From positions 1 to 20,505 of the forward strand of contig DATLEZ010000001.1 of NCBI GenBank assembly GCA_035525055.1: a stretch of DNA of 20,505 bases. The letters are read 5' to 3'. The stretch is from DATEEG01 sp035525055 (GTDB lineage Bacteria; Actinomycetota; Acidimicrobiia; Spongiisociales; ZC4RG35). The notes under the pieces are model-generated. The model saw only the letters and a program-made list of their open reading frames with translations. It was not told the origin of the DNA and did not search any database. The translations under genes were made by a program, and so were the position numbers. Positions 7,356 through 14,660 of the stretch are shown here, piece after piece (position 1 is the stretch's first letter; each line of letters opens with the position of its first letter).

Positions 7356-7931
7356 ATGCCCCTCAACTCCGTTGTCCCCGACTACGAACTGGTCGACACC
7401 ATCGAGCTCACGTCGTCATTACAGGTGCAGGCCATCGGTAGCCAATTCCGGACGACGATCCTCGGTCTGCTGCACGAACGGGCGGCCACCGTCACCGAGC
7501 TCGCAATCGCTACGGGCCGGCCGAAGAGCACCGTCGCCTACCACGTCAACGTGCTTCTCGAGGTCGGCCTAGTCCGGGTGGTACGGACCCGTCGGGTGCG
7601 AGCGATCGAGGAGCGGTACTTCGGCCGAACGGCGCGCATGTTCTACGTGGGGATGGGGAAGGGTCCGGGCGCCGACGCGCTGCCGTTGGACTTCAACGAC
7701 TTCGAGGTCGCAGCCAAGGAGTCCCAGGCGGCATACCAGTCCCACCAGGTGCGGTCGTTTATCAGGCATGCTCGGATTCCGCCCGAGCGAGTCGCGGAGT
7801 TCTGGACCCAAGTCATGGCGCTGGTGCGTGGGTTCGACCGGCTTCCACGTTCCGGAGACACCGCCTACGGTTTTGTCGTCGGTGTCTACCCGATCCCCAA
7901 CTACCCGGTGTTGCCCGTCCCCGAGGAGTGA
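7356..7931 (+). CDS. ArsR-like winged-helix transcriptional regulator
   Basis: The product is 191 residues. The DNA-binding domain occupies about residues 20-95: QVQAIGSQFRTTILGLLHER, then VTELAIATGRPKSTVAYHVNVLLEVGLV, with the recognition helix in KSTVAYHVNVL, followed by the wing VVRTRRVRAIEERYFG. This is the HTH_20/ArsR type seen in actinobacterial metabolic repressors. The C-terminal half (about 95-191) is a helical ligand or dimer domain without metal-binding Cys. No Shine-Dalgarno precedes the ATG, so the message may be leaderless. It probably controls the divergent hydrolase and itself through the palindrome between them. Confidence 0.85.
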   Translation: MPLNSVVPDYELVDTIELTSSLQVQAIGSQFRTTILGLLHERAATVTELAIATGRPKSTVAYHVNVLLEVGLVRVVRTRRVRAIEERYFGRTARMFYVGMGKGPGADALPLDFNDFEVAAKESQAAYQSHQVRSFIRHARIPPERVAEFWTQVMALVRGFDRLPRSGDTAYGFVVGVYPIPNYPVLPVPEE

Positions 7932-8099
7932 GCTGGCTTCTTCCGTCGAGGGAATATCACCCTCCAAGTCGACGTCGTGTTCCTGCTCAAAGTCGGCTTG
8001 AGTCGAACTCGCTGCTCCATGCTTTGCCAGGGTTGAGAGCCGGCTGGTCCGGCCTCTGGATTGCCCCTGATCGGAGTTGTCGGTATTTAGTTCACGGGG
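7932..8099. other. Gene-free stretch after the regulator
   Basis: I see no coding potential and no convincing terminator here. Together with the structured region that follows it forms a 355-base leader or spacer before the subtilase. Confidence 0.4.
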
Positions 8100-8225
8100 T
8101 TGGGAGAAAAATAGGCCTCAAGCACTAAAGCTTTTCGCCGTTGGGCCGAAGCTGGTTAGGAGTGGGGGAAACGGTCTTCGGCCTTCCCAAGCCAGATGGT
8201 CAAACCACGGTTCCGTGGGTAAGAG
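8100..8225 (+). ncRNA. Candidate structured 5' leader of the subtilase gene
   Basis: The sequence holds a perfect eight-pair stem, GGCCGAAG (8144-8151) with CTTCGGCC (8176-8183), enclosing a purine-rich 24-base loop (GGTTAGGAGTGGGGGAAACGG). A second hairpin follows, CCACGG-TT-CCGTGG (8205-8218), then GGGTAAGAGG. The paired GGGGGAA... and ...GGGTAAG elements recall, weakly, the GGGGGAAC/GGGUGAAU core of the ydaO cyclic-di-AMP riboswitch, which in actinobacteria controls wall-acting secreted enzymes. The 3' conserved segment of that class is not found, so I do not assign a class. It could instead be an unrelated leader or chance pairing. Confidence 0.3.
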
Positions 8226-8286
8226 GATCGAGATTTGCGAGATGGTGAGTAATCGGGGATCGATTGGATCTCGTGAAGGTCGGGGG

Positions 8287-11112
8287 ATGTCCTCGGGATC
8301 GGGAACCGTATTCCAACGAATCCACGTCAGGTCAAGTGTGTTCGTGCTCGCTCTTTTGGTGACGCTTACAACGATGTTGCCATCGCCCGGATCGGCGATG
8401 GAAGAGGCGGGACTTTCGCAGGTTGGGACGGATTCTCGGACGGCTGACGTCCCACTAGCCGAGGTGCGGTCTGTTGCTGGAGATGGTTCTGAGTTTGTGG
8501 CGGGAGAGGTGATCGTCCGATTTGAACCCGGCACCCCGGCTGCCGACCGGACCGCTGCTCGCGCCGCCGTGCAAGCGACGATGAAGCGGGACCTGTTGTT
8601 CCCGGGAATGGAGCTGGTCACGCTTCCGGCGGGATTGACGGTTCAACTGGCAGTACAGCTGCTTGAGGCGAACCCCAATGTTGCCTACGCAGAACCCAAC
8701 TACGTCATGAAGGTGGTTGCTATTCCTGACGACCCGCTCTTCGGCGATCTTTGGGGTCTCAACAACACTGGACAGACAGTCAACGGTGTCGCTGGAACGG
8801 TCGATGCCGACATCGATGCTCCCGAAGCGTGGAACATCACCCAGGGAAACGCGAACGTCCTGGTGGGGATCATCGACTCGGGTATCGCCTATGACCACCC
8901 CGACCTCGTACCGAACCTGTGGCTGAACCCCGGAGAGGAACAAAACGGCCTCGACGACGATGGCAATGGCTTCGTCGACGACTGGCGGGGGTGGGATTTC
9001 GTCAACGACGACAACGATCCCCGCGATGGGAATGGTCACGGGAGCCACGTCGCCGGAACTATTGGTGCCCGGGGGAACAACACCACTGGGATCACCGGGG
9101 TTGCGCCCCAGGTGTCGTTGGTGATGGCACAGGCCTGCGATGCCGCCGGTTCTTGTCCTTCCTCCGCTGTGGCAGACGCCCTCATGTATGTGGCTGGTCT
9201 CGGCGTTCGGATTGCCAACGTCAGCCTCGGTGGCACGACCTTCAGTCAGGCCCAGTTTGACGCTATCGCCGCCAACCCGGACACGTTGTATGTGGTGGCG
9301 GCTGGAAACAGCAACACGGATGTCGACTCGGTCGCCTTTTACCCCTGTGCGTATGATCTTTCAAACATCCTGTGTGTGTCGGCGACCGACGCCAACGACA
9401 GTCGCGCCTCCTTCTCAAACTTTGGCGCTTCCGGGGTGGATCTGTCTGCTCCGGGAGTGAACACGCTGAGCACGTATCCATCATTTACGACCCGATTTTC
9501 CGATGCCTTCGAAGGCGGTTTCGCTGCCTGGGTGACGGGGGGAACGAACAACACGTGGGCAATCGATTCCTGCCCGACCGGTGCAGTGAATTGTCTGGTC
9601 GACAGCCCCGGGTCGCAGTACCAAAACAACACGAACTCTTGGGCTCAAACGGTTGCCAGCATCGATGTGGCAACGGGGGTTGCCGAGTGCTCGGTCTTGT
9701 ATTCGTTGGCGCTGGAAATGCAGTCGGGCGACGCTCTGTGGCTTGAGGTGTCGACGAATCAGACCAATTGGGTGGCCCTGGTTGGATGGACCGGATCGAC
9801 CGGTGGCAGTTTCTTCCCGTTCAGGACACCGATCGACGCCTCGGTCGGCTCGCCGATCTACCTCAGATATCGCCTTTTCAGCGACGGGTCGGGCCGGGCC
9901 GACGGTGCATACATCGATTCCGTCGAGGTCCGATGTGTCGACACGACAACCACGACCTACAGGTTTCTGAGTGGAACCTCGATGGCCGCCCCCCACGTCG
10001 CCGGGACTGCTGCCCTGCTGCAGGCGGTCAGACCAGGCATCACCGCCGCCCAGATGAGGACCATCCTGATGGACACCGTTGACCCGATCGTCGGACTGAC
10101 CGGGACCTCCGTCACCGGGGGACGATTGAACGCCCATCTGGCAGTTCTCGCCGCAGCGTCCAATGCAGCGCCGGTTGCCGGGGACGATTCGTATGGAGTT
10201 TATGTGGACACACTTTTGACGGTGGCAGCTCCTGGCGTGTTGGGCAACGACACTGATGCCGATGGTGATCAGCTGACAGTGTCTGCTTCTGATGCTGCCT
10301 CGGTTGAAGGTGGCGTAGTGTCGGTGGCGGCCGGCGGGTCGTTCACGTTTATGCCGGCGGCCGGGTTCGTTGGTTCGGACTCGTTTGGCTACACGATCTC
10401 GGACGGTGCGTTGACCGATACCGCGACGGTCACTATCACCGTTTCGGCCCCCCCACCGCCCGGTGGTGGGGGTGGCGGCGGCGGCGGAGAGGTTCTGCTT
10501 CCACCATCAGAGACCTGTCCGGATACCCTGGAAGATCCGGGCTTCGTCGACCTCGACGGGTTGTCGTCGGAAGCGCAAGAGGCGGTGACTTGCCTTGTCG
10601 CCTACGGCATCACACAAGGGACATCTGCCACAACCTTCTCACCAACGCTCGAGGTCACTCGCTGGCAGATGGCCCTCTTCCTCACTCGACAGGTGTCTGT
10701 GCACGGGATGAGTCTGCCAGCGGTGGAACTTCACGGATTCATCGACATCGGCTCGTTGCCGGAGGCGACCCAGGATGCGATAAACCAACTGGCCACACTG
10801 GGAATCACCGTCGGGACCAGTCCGACGACGTTTGATCCCATGTCGAGCGTGGCACGTTGGCAGATGGCGTTGTTCCTAACCCGCCTAGCCGATCTGGTCG
10901 AGATCCCACTGGACGAGGCACCACCGAGTCCATTCGTGGACGTCGATGGCTTATCAGCCGAGGCTCAACTGGCCATCAACCAGTTGGCCGCGGCAGCGAT
11001 CGCCCAGGGAACAAGCGACACAACGTTCAGTCCCATGTCGGCGGTGACACGTTGGCAGATGGCGCTGTTCCTAACGAGGGTTCTCACCGCTGGCAGCGTC
11101 ACACTCGGCTAG
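8287..11112 (+). CDS. Secreted subtilisin-like serine protease (S8) with cadherin-like domain and three SLH repeats
   Basis: From ATG 8287 the protein has 941 residues; the frame is open back to 8077, but this start gives a proper signal peptide (VRSSVFVLALLVTLTTML, cleavage near SPGSA). Residues 55-145 form an inhibitory prodomain (GEVIVRFEPGTP... NVAYAEPNYV). The S8 domain has the complete set: Asp197 (IIDSGI), His251 (GHGSHVAGT), Asn341 (AAGNS) and Ser565 (SGTSMAAPHVAGT). Between Asn341 and Ser565 lies an extra beta-rich module of about 155 residues (about 399-553, starting FSDAFEGGFAAW) with paired Cys, resembling jelly-roll inserts. A cadherin/Big_9-like domain (about 626-721, APVAGDDSYG... 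GVLGNDTDADGDQLTV) and a Pro/Gly linker follow, then three SLH repeats, each ending in RWQMALFLTR. The enzyme should be exported and held on the cell surface. Confidence 0.93.
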   Translation: MSSGSGTVFQRIHVRSSVFVLALLVTLTTMLPSPGSAMEEAGLSQVGTDSRTADVPLAEVRSVAGDGSEFVAGEVIVRFEPGTPAADRTAARAAVQATMKRDLLFPGMELVTLPAGLTVQLAVQLLEANPNVAYAEPNYVMKVVAIPDDPLFGDLWGLNNTGQTVNGVAGTVDADIDAPEAWNITQGNANVLVGIIDSGIAYDHPDLVPNLWLNPGEEQNGLDDDGNGFVDDWRGWDFVNDDNDPRDGNGHGSHVAGTIGARGNNTTGITGVAPQVSLVMAQACDAAGSCPSSAVADALMYVAGLGVRIANVSLGGTTFSQAQFDAIAANPDTLYVVAAGNSNTDVDSVAFYPCAYDLSNILCVSATDANDSRASFSNFGASGVDLSAPGVNTLSTYPSFTTRFSDAFEGGFAAWVTGGTNNTWAIDSCPTGAVNCLVDSPGSQYQNNTNSWAQTVASIDVATGVAECSVLYSLALEMQSGDALWLEVSTNQTNWVALVGWTGSTGGSFFPFRTPIDASVGSPIYLRYRLFSDGSGRADGAYIDSVEVRCVDTTTTTYRFLSGTSMAAPHVAGTAALLQAVRPGITAAQMRTILMDTVDPIVGLTGTSVTGGRLNAHLAVLAAASNAAPVAGDDSYGVYVDTLLTVAAPGVLGNDTDADGDQLTVSASDAASVEGGVVSVAAGGSFTFMPAAGFVGSDSFGYTISDGALTDTATVTITVSAPPPPGGGGGGGGGEVLLPPSETCPDTLEDPGFVDLDGLSSEAQEAVTCLVAYGITQGTSATTFSPTLEVTRWQMALFLTRQVSVHGMSLPAVELHGFIDIGSLPEATQDAINQLATLGITVGTSPTTFDPMSSVARWQMALFLTRLADLVEIPLDEAPPSPFVDVDGLSAEAQLAINQLAAAAIAQGTSDTTFSPMSAVTRWQMALFLTRVLTAGSVTLG

Positions 11113-11229
11113 GCCTCCAGAGTTGCGACGAGCTGGGCCCAGAGTCGGCGAGGAGTCCGCGGCGAGGCCGCAATTTGTTGGCAAAAGTCGCTAAAAGCTG
11201 CGAAGTGAACTCGATAGTCGGAAGGCCGT

Positions 11230-11256
11230 AAAACCCAACTGGAAACGGGGGTTTTT
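11230..11256 (+). terminator. Candidate intrinsic terminator after the subtilase
   Basis: AAAACCC (11230-11236) pairs with GGGTTTT (11249-11255), ending in a five-T run. It lies about 120 bases past the subtilase stop. The stem has only three G-C pairs, so strength is doubtful. The rest of the 11113-11430 gap shows a small GCGGC-GAG-GCCGC hairpin and no gene. Confidence 0.45.
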
Positions 11257-11430
11257 GAGGGACTGAGCGCAGCTCTGGAGGCTGGTGGTCAGGGACGGCG
11301 TCGATCCGTCGACCTCCGGTTTTTCAGATCGGGAGGTTCAGGGTGTCGGGTCCGGGGGCGATTAGTAGGGGAGTCCGCGAGGAGTCGGTGTGGTCTCTGG
11401 TCCAGGAGTTACATGACCGACCGGATCGCT

Positions 11431-12741
11431 TCAGGGAGCAGGAGCCAACCAGTCGATATCAGCGAGAGTGGCCTCCGAGATCGATGTGGGGGAAGTGCCT
11501 TGCAGGTGCTCTTTCAGCATCATGGTTTTGACCCGGCTAGCCATCAGCGAACTCACCTGACCCACCGAGTTGGGTTTGGTGAAGGCAAGATGGAACGCCC
11601 CGTATCCCACTTTTCTGCGCCACCGGAGGAAGTCGAACCAATCCTTCGGCAACCTCGACCAACCCTTCAGGCCCAGCGAGGTGTAGGCCCCGACCTTGAC
11701 CTCGCTCCGCAGCAGGGCCAGCAAGGAGTCCTCACTGCGATGCTCCCTCAGCTGGCGACCCGAGACCCACATGGAGTAGCCCCATGCGGCCAGGATCATG
11801 AGGGGAAAGATCCGACCGTGGAGGTCGATCGAGGTGAGTGTGCACAGAACCGAAGTCCGGCCGCCGAAGCAACCCGATCCGCCATACCAGTTCGCCATGA
11901 CGTGTTCCCAAACCGCCCAGACGTAGACGACGACCGGGAGCAAGAAGAACACCTTGGTTCCCCGGCGCCGTGACAACCACAGGGCGAGACCTAGAGAGAG
12001 CCCGATACCCAGGGCCAGTGCACCGTGCCCACTCCACACCACGCCGAGCAGCTCTTGCATCTCAGGGAAGAAGAACGACAGGTTGTCGGCGAAGTCGGAG
12101 CGTCCCGTGAAAATGAAACCGCCGCTTCTGGCTCCGACCAGGTTGGCGTAGATCTGACCCAAGCCCAGCCCGAAGAGACTGCTGGGTGGGCCACCCAGCG
12201 ACCCCTGGCTCAGGTAGACGAAGATGTCCTCACCGAAGGCCAGGCCTGCCCCGGTTGCGCCGGCCAAAACGGCAAAGTCGAGAGGCCCGCCCGAGGAGCG
12301 GAGTCCGCTCTTTCTCCACCAGAAGTAGACCAAAAGGGGGAGCACCTTCAGGAACTCCTCGCTGATTGGGGCGATGACGTCGGCACGAACGTCGCTGATA
12401 CCCAGGCCGGTCCCCGAGAGCCAGCGCTGCATGGTGTCCTCGACACCCGTGGCGTCGAGTCCCCAGCCGATCAGGGCCGCCAGGAGAAACACCGGACCCA
12501 TGCCGAGCATGAAGAACCCGAGCAGAGTCCGCCATCGCACCGTGCGCCATGGCGTCGACACCGCTGTGGTCATGAGAAGAAAGGGAACGCTCCACACACC
12601 TATCTCCAGCAGGTTCCAGTCGGTGCGGACCATAAGAAACGTCCAGGAGGCCGCGATTACCACCCACAGAGTGATGTCGAGCGGACTCTGAGCCATGAAA
12701 CGCCTCCAGACGCGGCGAGGCATGCCCTCAAGGGTCGTCAT
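11431..12741 (-). CDS. PrsW-like intramembrane glutamic protease
   Basis: The product is 436 residues with about eight membrane helices. PrsW-family motifs appear in order: EExxK in PISEEFLKVLPLL (E128, E129, K132), a Gly-rich helix with acidic pair in LAFGEDIFVY (E171, D172; relatives usually have EN), His239 in WSGHGALALG, and His280 with Asn284 in WEHVMAN. These are the conserved acidic and His residues of PrsW, which in Bacillus cuts the RsiW anti-sigma factor outside the membrane. About 100 extra cytoplasmic residues follow the last helix (from RQLREHRSED), longer than minimal PrsW. ATG 12741 is chosen over an upstream GTG because GGAGGT (12746-12751) precedes it. It overlaps the upstream gene by 14 bases, so translation is probably coupled. 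Confidence 0.82.
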   Translation of the reverse strand: MTTLEGMPRRVWRRFMAQSPLDITLWVVIAASWTFLMVRTDWNLLEIGVWSVPFLLMTTAVSTPWRTVRWRTLLGFFMLGMGPVFLLAALIGWGLDATGVEDTMQRWLSGTGLGISDVRADVIAPISEEFLKVLPLLVYFWWRKSGLRSSGGPLDFAVLAGATGAGLAFGEDIFVYLSQGSLGGPPSSLFGLGLGQIYANLVGARSGGFIFTGRSDFADNLSFFFPEMQELLGVVWSGHGALALGIGLSLGLALWLSRRRGTKVFFLLPVVVYVWAVWEHVMANWYGGSGCFGGRTSVLCTLTSIDLHGRIFPLMILAAWGYSMWVSGRQLREHRSEDSLLALLRSEVKVGAYTSLGLKGWSRLPKDWFDFLRWRRKVGYGAFHLAFTKPNSVGQVSSLMASRVKTMMLKEHLQGTSPTSISEATLADIDWLAPAP

Positions 12742-13273
12742 CGTCACCTCCACCTAGGTCGATGCCGTCCTTGTGGAAGTCGAAGAACTTGTCGATCGTC
12801 TTGTTGATCTCATCACCGAGACTCCCGGGCGGCGCGTGCTCGGTCATGATCAGGCCCTTGTACTTGCTCCAAGCCTCCTCGGCCTGCTCTTTGGGGGTGT
12901 CTTTGGATGCGATGTCGTACATGTCCTTGTAGGCGAAAAGGGGCCCCTTGCCTGCCTTCTTCTCGATGAAGTCCTTGCCGGCCTTGCTACCGACCGAGGC
13001 TCCGGCCGCCCCCAGCGCCCCAACCACGCCGGGATCGTCGACTGCCGAGACCCAACAGTCGACACAGAGGCCACTCAGCAGATGTTGGACATCGACTGCC
13101 TTCATGGAGAGATAGATGACACCACCGACCATGAGACCCCAACCCAGGGGGTGGAGACGCATGAGGGCGTTTAAGAGGAGTCGATTGACCTCGGTCACGT
13201 GACGATCAGCGACACTATCAGCTAGCAACGAACCGCTCAGCTGAATCCCCCTGATCAGCGTCGGGCTACTCAT
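12728..13273 (-). CDS. Hypothetical membrane-associated protein coupled to the PrsW-like gene
   Basis: From ATG 13273 the product has 181 residues. One hydrophobic stretch (GWGLMVGGVIYLSMKAV, about 44-60) is followed by a Cys pair (CVDCW, C70 and C73), a Gly/Ala-rich helix (GVVGALGAAGASVGSKAGKD) and a charged, helical C-terminus ending in an acidic tail (DLGGGDDDDP). No family is recognised. The reading frame stays open further upstream, but that part is Arg/Ser-rich nonsense overlapping a plus-strand gene. The gene runs 14 bases into the PrsW-like gene, which argues for a joint function as partner, substrate or regulator of the protease. The start lacks a strong ribosome site; ATG at 13162 is an alternative. 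Confidence 0.6.
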   Translation of the reverse strand: MSSPTLIRGIQLSGSLLADSVADRHVTEVNRLLLNALMRLHPLGWGLMVGGVIYLSMKAVDVQHLLSGLCVDCWVSAVDDPGVVGALGAAGASVGSKAGKDFIEKKAGKGPLFAYKDMYDIASKDTPKEQAEEAWSKYKGLIMTEHAPPGSLGDEINKTIDKFFDFHKDGIDLGGGDDDDP

Positions 13274-13317
13274 CGGAGCCGAGGTGCCCACCGGCCAACT
13301 CCGGGCAGGGGATCGGG

Positions 13318-13569
13318 ATGCTCCTCTACTTTCCGCTACTGCTGATTTCGTGGGCTCACGTCTACACCGGCTCGGCCTTCTCGGTGTTCCCGATCCCCAA
13401 GGCCACCGCAGTACCTTTCGAATGGAGCGGACTGGCCATCCTCTTGGCGGCGACCGCGATCTCATGGGCTGTCGCAGGTGCCGCACGGACCGCCGGAAGC
13501 CGAATCCTCGACGCCGGACTTACCGCTTTCGTCCTCTACGCAATGTTCGCAGCGGCAATTAACAGCTGA
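13318..13569 (+). CDS. Small membrane protein, hypothetical
   Basis: The product is 83 residues and mostly hydrophobic, with likely helices at about 2-18 (LLYFPLLLISWAHVYTG), 36-54 (WSGLAILLAATAISWAVAG) and 62-80 (ILDAGLTAFVLYAMFAAA). AGGGG lies about six bases before ATG 13318. It is divergent from the PrsW-like operon, leaving only 44 bases between starts, so both promoters must share a very short region. No family is recognised. Confidence 0.5.
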   Translation: MLLYFPLLLISWAHVYTGSAFSVFPIPKATAVPFEWSGLAILLAATAISWAVAGAARTAGSRILDAGLTAFVLYAMFAAAINS

Positions 13570-13675
13570 GACGCGTCACCACGCAACCAACTCCCTGGCG
13601 GAACAGGTCGGTCCCGCATTCCAGAAGCCGGCTTGGAGCGGTGACGAGGCCATCCCGCCCCCTACCAGGGTCGCA

Positions 13676-13703
13676 GCACGCCCGGAGGGACTCGAACCCC
13701 CAG
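13676..13703 (-). tRNA. tRNA 3'-end fragment (T-arm and acceptor only)
   Basis: On the minus strand this reads GGGGGTTCGAGTCCCTCC followed by GGGCGTGC, a T-arm with consensus TTCGAGT loop and an acceptor 3' strand. There is no D-arm or anticodon arm, so it is not a working gene. It lies 16 bases from a second, longer fragment with nearly the same end, as left by repeated integration at one tRNA gene. Confidence 0.55.
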
Positions 13704-13718
13704 CCAGGGGTTTGCCTA

Positions 13719-13763
13719 GCACGCCCGGCGGGACATGAACCCCCAACCTCCTGATCCGTAGTC
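13719..13763 (-). tRNA. tRNA-Arg(ACG)-like 3' half, left attachment-site candidate
   Basis: The minus strand reads from the anticodon loop (GACTACGGATCAGG) through a T-arm (GGGGGTTCATGTCCC) to an acceptor end (GGGCGTGC). TGACTACGGATCA is the anticodon arm usual for actinobacterial tRNA-Arg(ACG). Nothing upstream resembles the D-arm or 5' acceptor strand, so only the 3' half exists. Its 26 bases at 13736-13761 recur exactly at 16029-16054. The T-loop (TTCATGT) departs from consensus, in keeping with a non-functional remnant. Confidence 0.6.
13736..13761. repeat. Left copy of the 26-bp direct repeat
   Basis: These 26 bases (beginning TGAACCCCCAACC, ending CCGTAG) are identical to 16029-16054 in the same orientation. 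They cover the anticodon loop to T-arm of the tRNA fragment, the usual crossover region for tyrosine integrases. Confidence 0.85.
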
Positions 13764-13868
13764 AACTTCGGCTCGTCCCATCTGGTTCCCGAACTGGTCG
13801 GCGCGCGTCCCGATCGGTAGTGCGTGCTCGGGGGTTCGCCGACCTCGGTCTCCCGGTCCGTCCCGTCT

Positions 13869-13899
13869 GATCCCGCCGCGTAATCGGGAATCCGGGATC
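13869..13899. promoter_or_regulatory. Inverted repeat upstream of the sigma factor
   Basis: GATCCCG (13869-13875) and CGGGATC (13893-13899) are perfect seven-base arms with a 17-base spacer. It lies 87 bases before the longest sigma start. A TTGACA hexamer at 13977-13982 may be a -35 element, but I find no matching -10. The repeat could be an operator or a hairpin. The rest of 13764-13986 shows nothing else. Confidence 0.3.
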
Positions 13900-13986
13900 A
13901 GGATGTGATCAGCCACCTCCGCGTGCAGTCGCCCCGCGGGCGGTCACTGACTGTAGGTCCGACCGGTTCGTGCCGATTGACATGTA

Positions 13987-14634
13987 GTGATCCTTCTCGC
14001 AGCACCCGTATTGCTAGCGGTGTTGGCGTCGGTCGCGAGGCCGACGGAACTGCGCCAGCCGTCGCCCTCGAACAACGACGTCTCAGGGGAGGCGTTCGAC
14101 TCGGTTGTGGACGCCGCCCGTGTCGGCGCCGAGTGGGCGTGGACGCGTCTGGTCACCGACATAGACCCCGTGCTGCGTGGCTACCTGGCCCGGCAGGGGT
14201 CCTCCGACGTCGACGACCTCGCCGGCGAGACCTGGCTCCACGTCGCCCGAGGTATCTCCCGATTCGAGGGTGACTACGACAACTTCAGGTCGTGGGTGTT
14301 CATGGTCGGCCATCACCGCATCATCGACGAGCGAAGACGGCGACGGCGACGCCCCGCAGACCCCACCGAGAGCGAGAAGCTGCTCCGACACGTAGGCACT
14401 GTCATTTCGGCGGAGAACGAAGTCATGGATCAGGCCGAGACCGACACCATCCTCGGCCTGCTCGAAGAGCTCACCGTGTCCCAACGCGAAGTCGTGTTGC
14501 TCCGAGTCATGGGAGGGTTCGGCGTCGCCGAGATCGCCGGGATCATCGGCAAGAAGCCGGGGGCGGTGCAGGCACTGCAGCATCGGGCGTTCCGGCGTCT
14601 CGAGAGAATCCTCGAAAAGGGCGTATGGAAGTGA
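13987..14634 (+). CDS. RNA polymerase sigma factor, ECF type
   Basis: The product is 215 residues from GTG 13987. Region 2 is clear at about residues 60-122: DPVLRGYLARQGSSDVDDLAGETWLHVARGI, then FRSWVFMVGHHRIIDERRRRRRR, the core-binding and -10 recognition helices. Region 4 is at about 157-208: LLEELTVSQREVVLLRVMGGFGVAEIAGIIGKKPGAVQALQHRAFRRL, a helix-turn-helix for the -35 element. Region 3 is absent, as expected for ECF factors. The start is uncertain. The longest frame begins with a hydrophobic stretch (ILLAAPVLLAVLASVA) unusual for a sigma factor and without a Shine-Dalgarno, so a start nearer DVSGEAFDSVVDAARVG is likely. It directly precedes a membrane protein, the usual sigma/anti-sigma order. 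Confidence 0.9.
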   Translation: MILLAAPVLLAVLASVARPTELRQPSPSNNDVSGEAFDSVVDAARVGAEWAWTRLVTDIDPVLRGYLARQGSSDVDDLAGETWLHVARGISRFEGDYDNFRSWVFMVGHHRIIDERRRRRRRPADPTESEKLLRHVGTVISAENEVMDQAETDTILGLLEELTVSQREVVLLRVMGGFGVAEIAGIIGKKPGAVQALQHRAFRRLERILEKGVWK

Positions 14635-14660
14635 GACGGCGCGTCGGTGACGGGGGTGTT

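Noticed and set aside
9481..10137. Minus-strand frame of 218 codons inside the subtilase
   Set aside because: It is antisense to conserved catalytic sequence, with Gly/Arg-rich composition and no recognisable motif.
10461..10492. G-rich tract as a G-quadruplex regulatory element
   Set aside because: It encodes the Pro/Gly linker of the subtilase; the composition is explained by Gly codons.
13676..13763. A complete tRNA gene
   Set aside because: Both copies lack D-arm and 5' acceptor strand; they are 3' fragments only.
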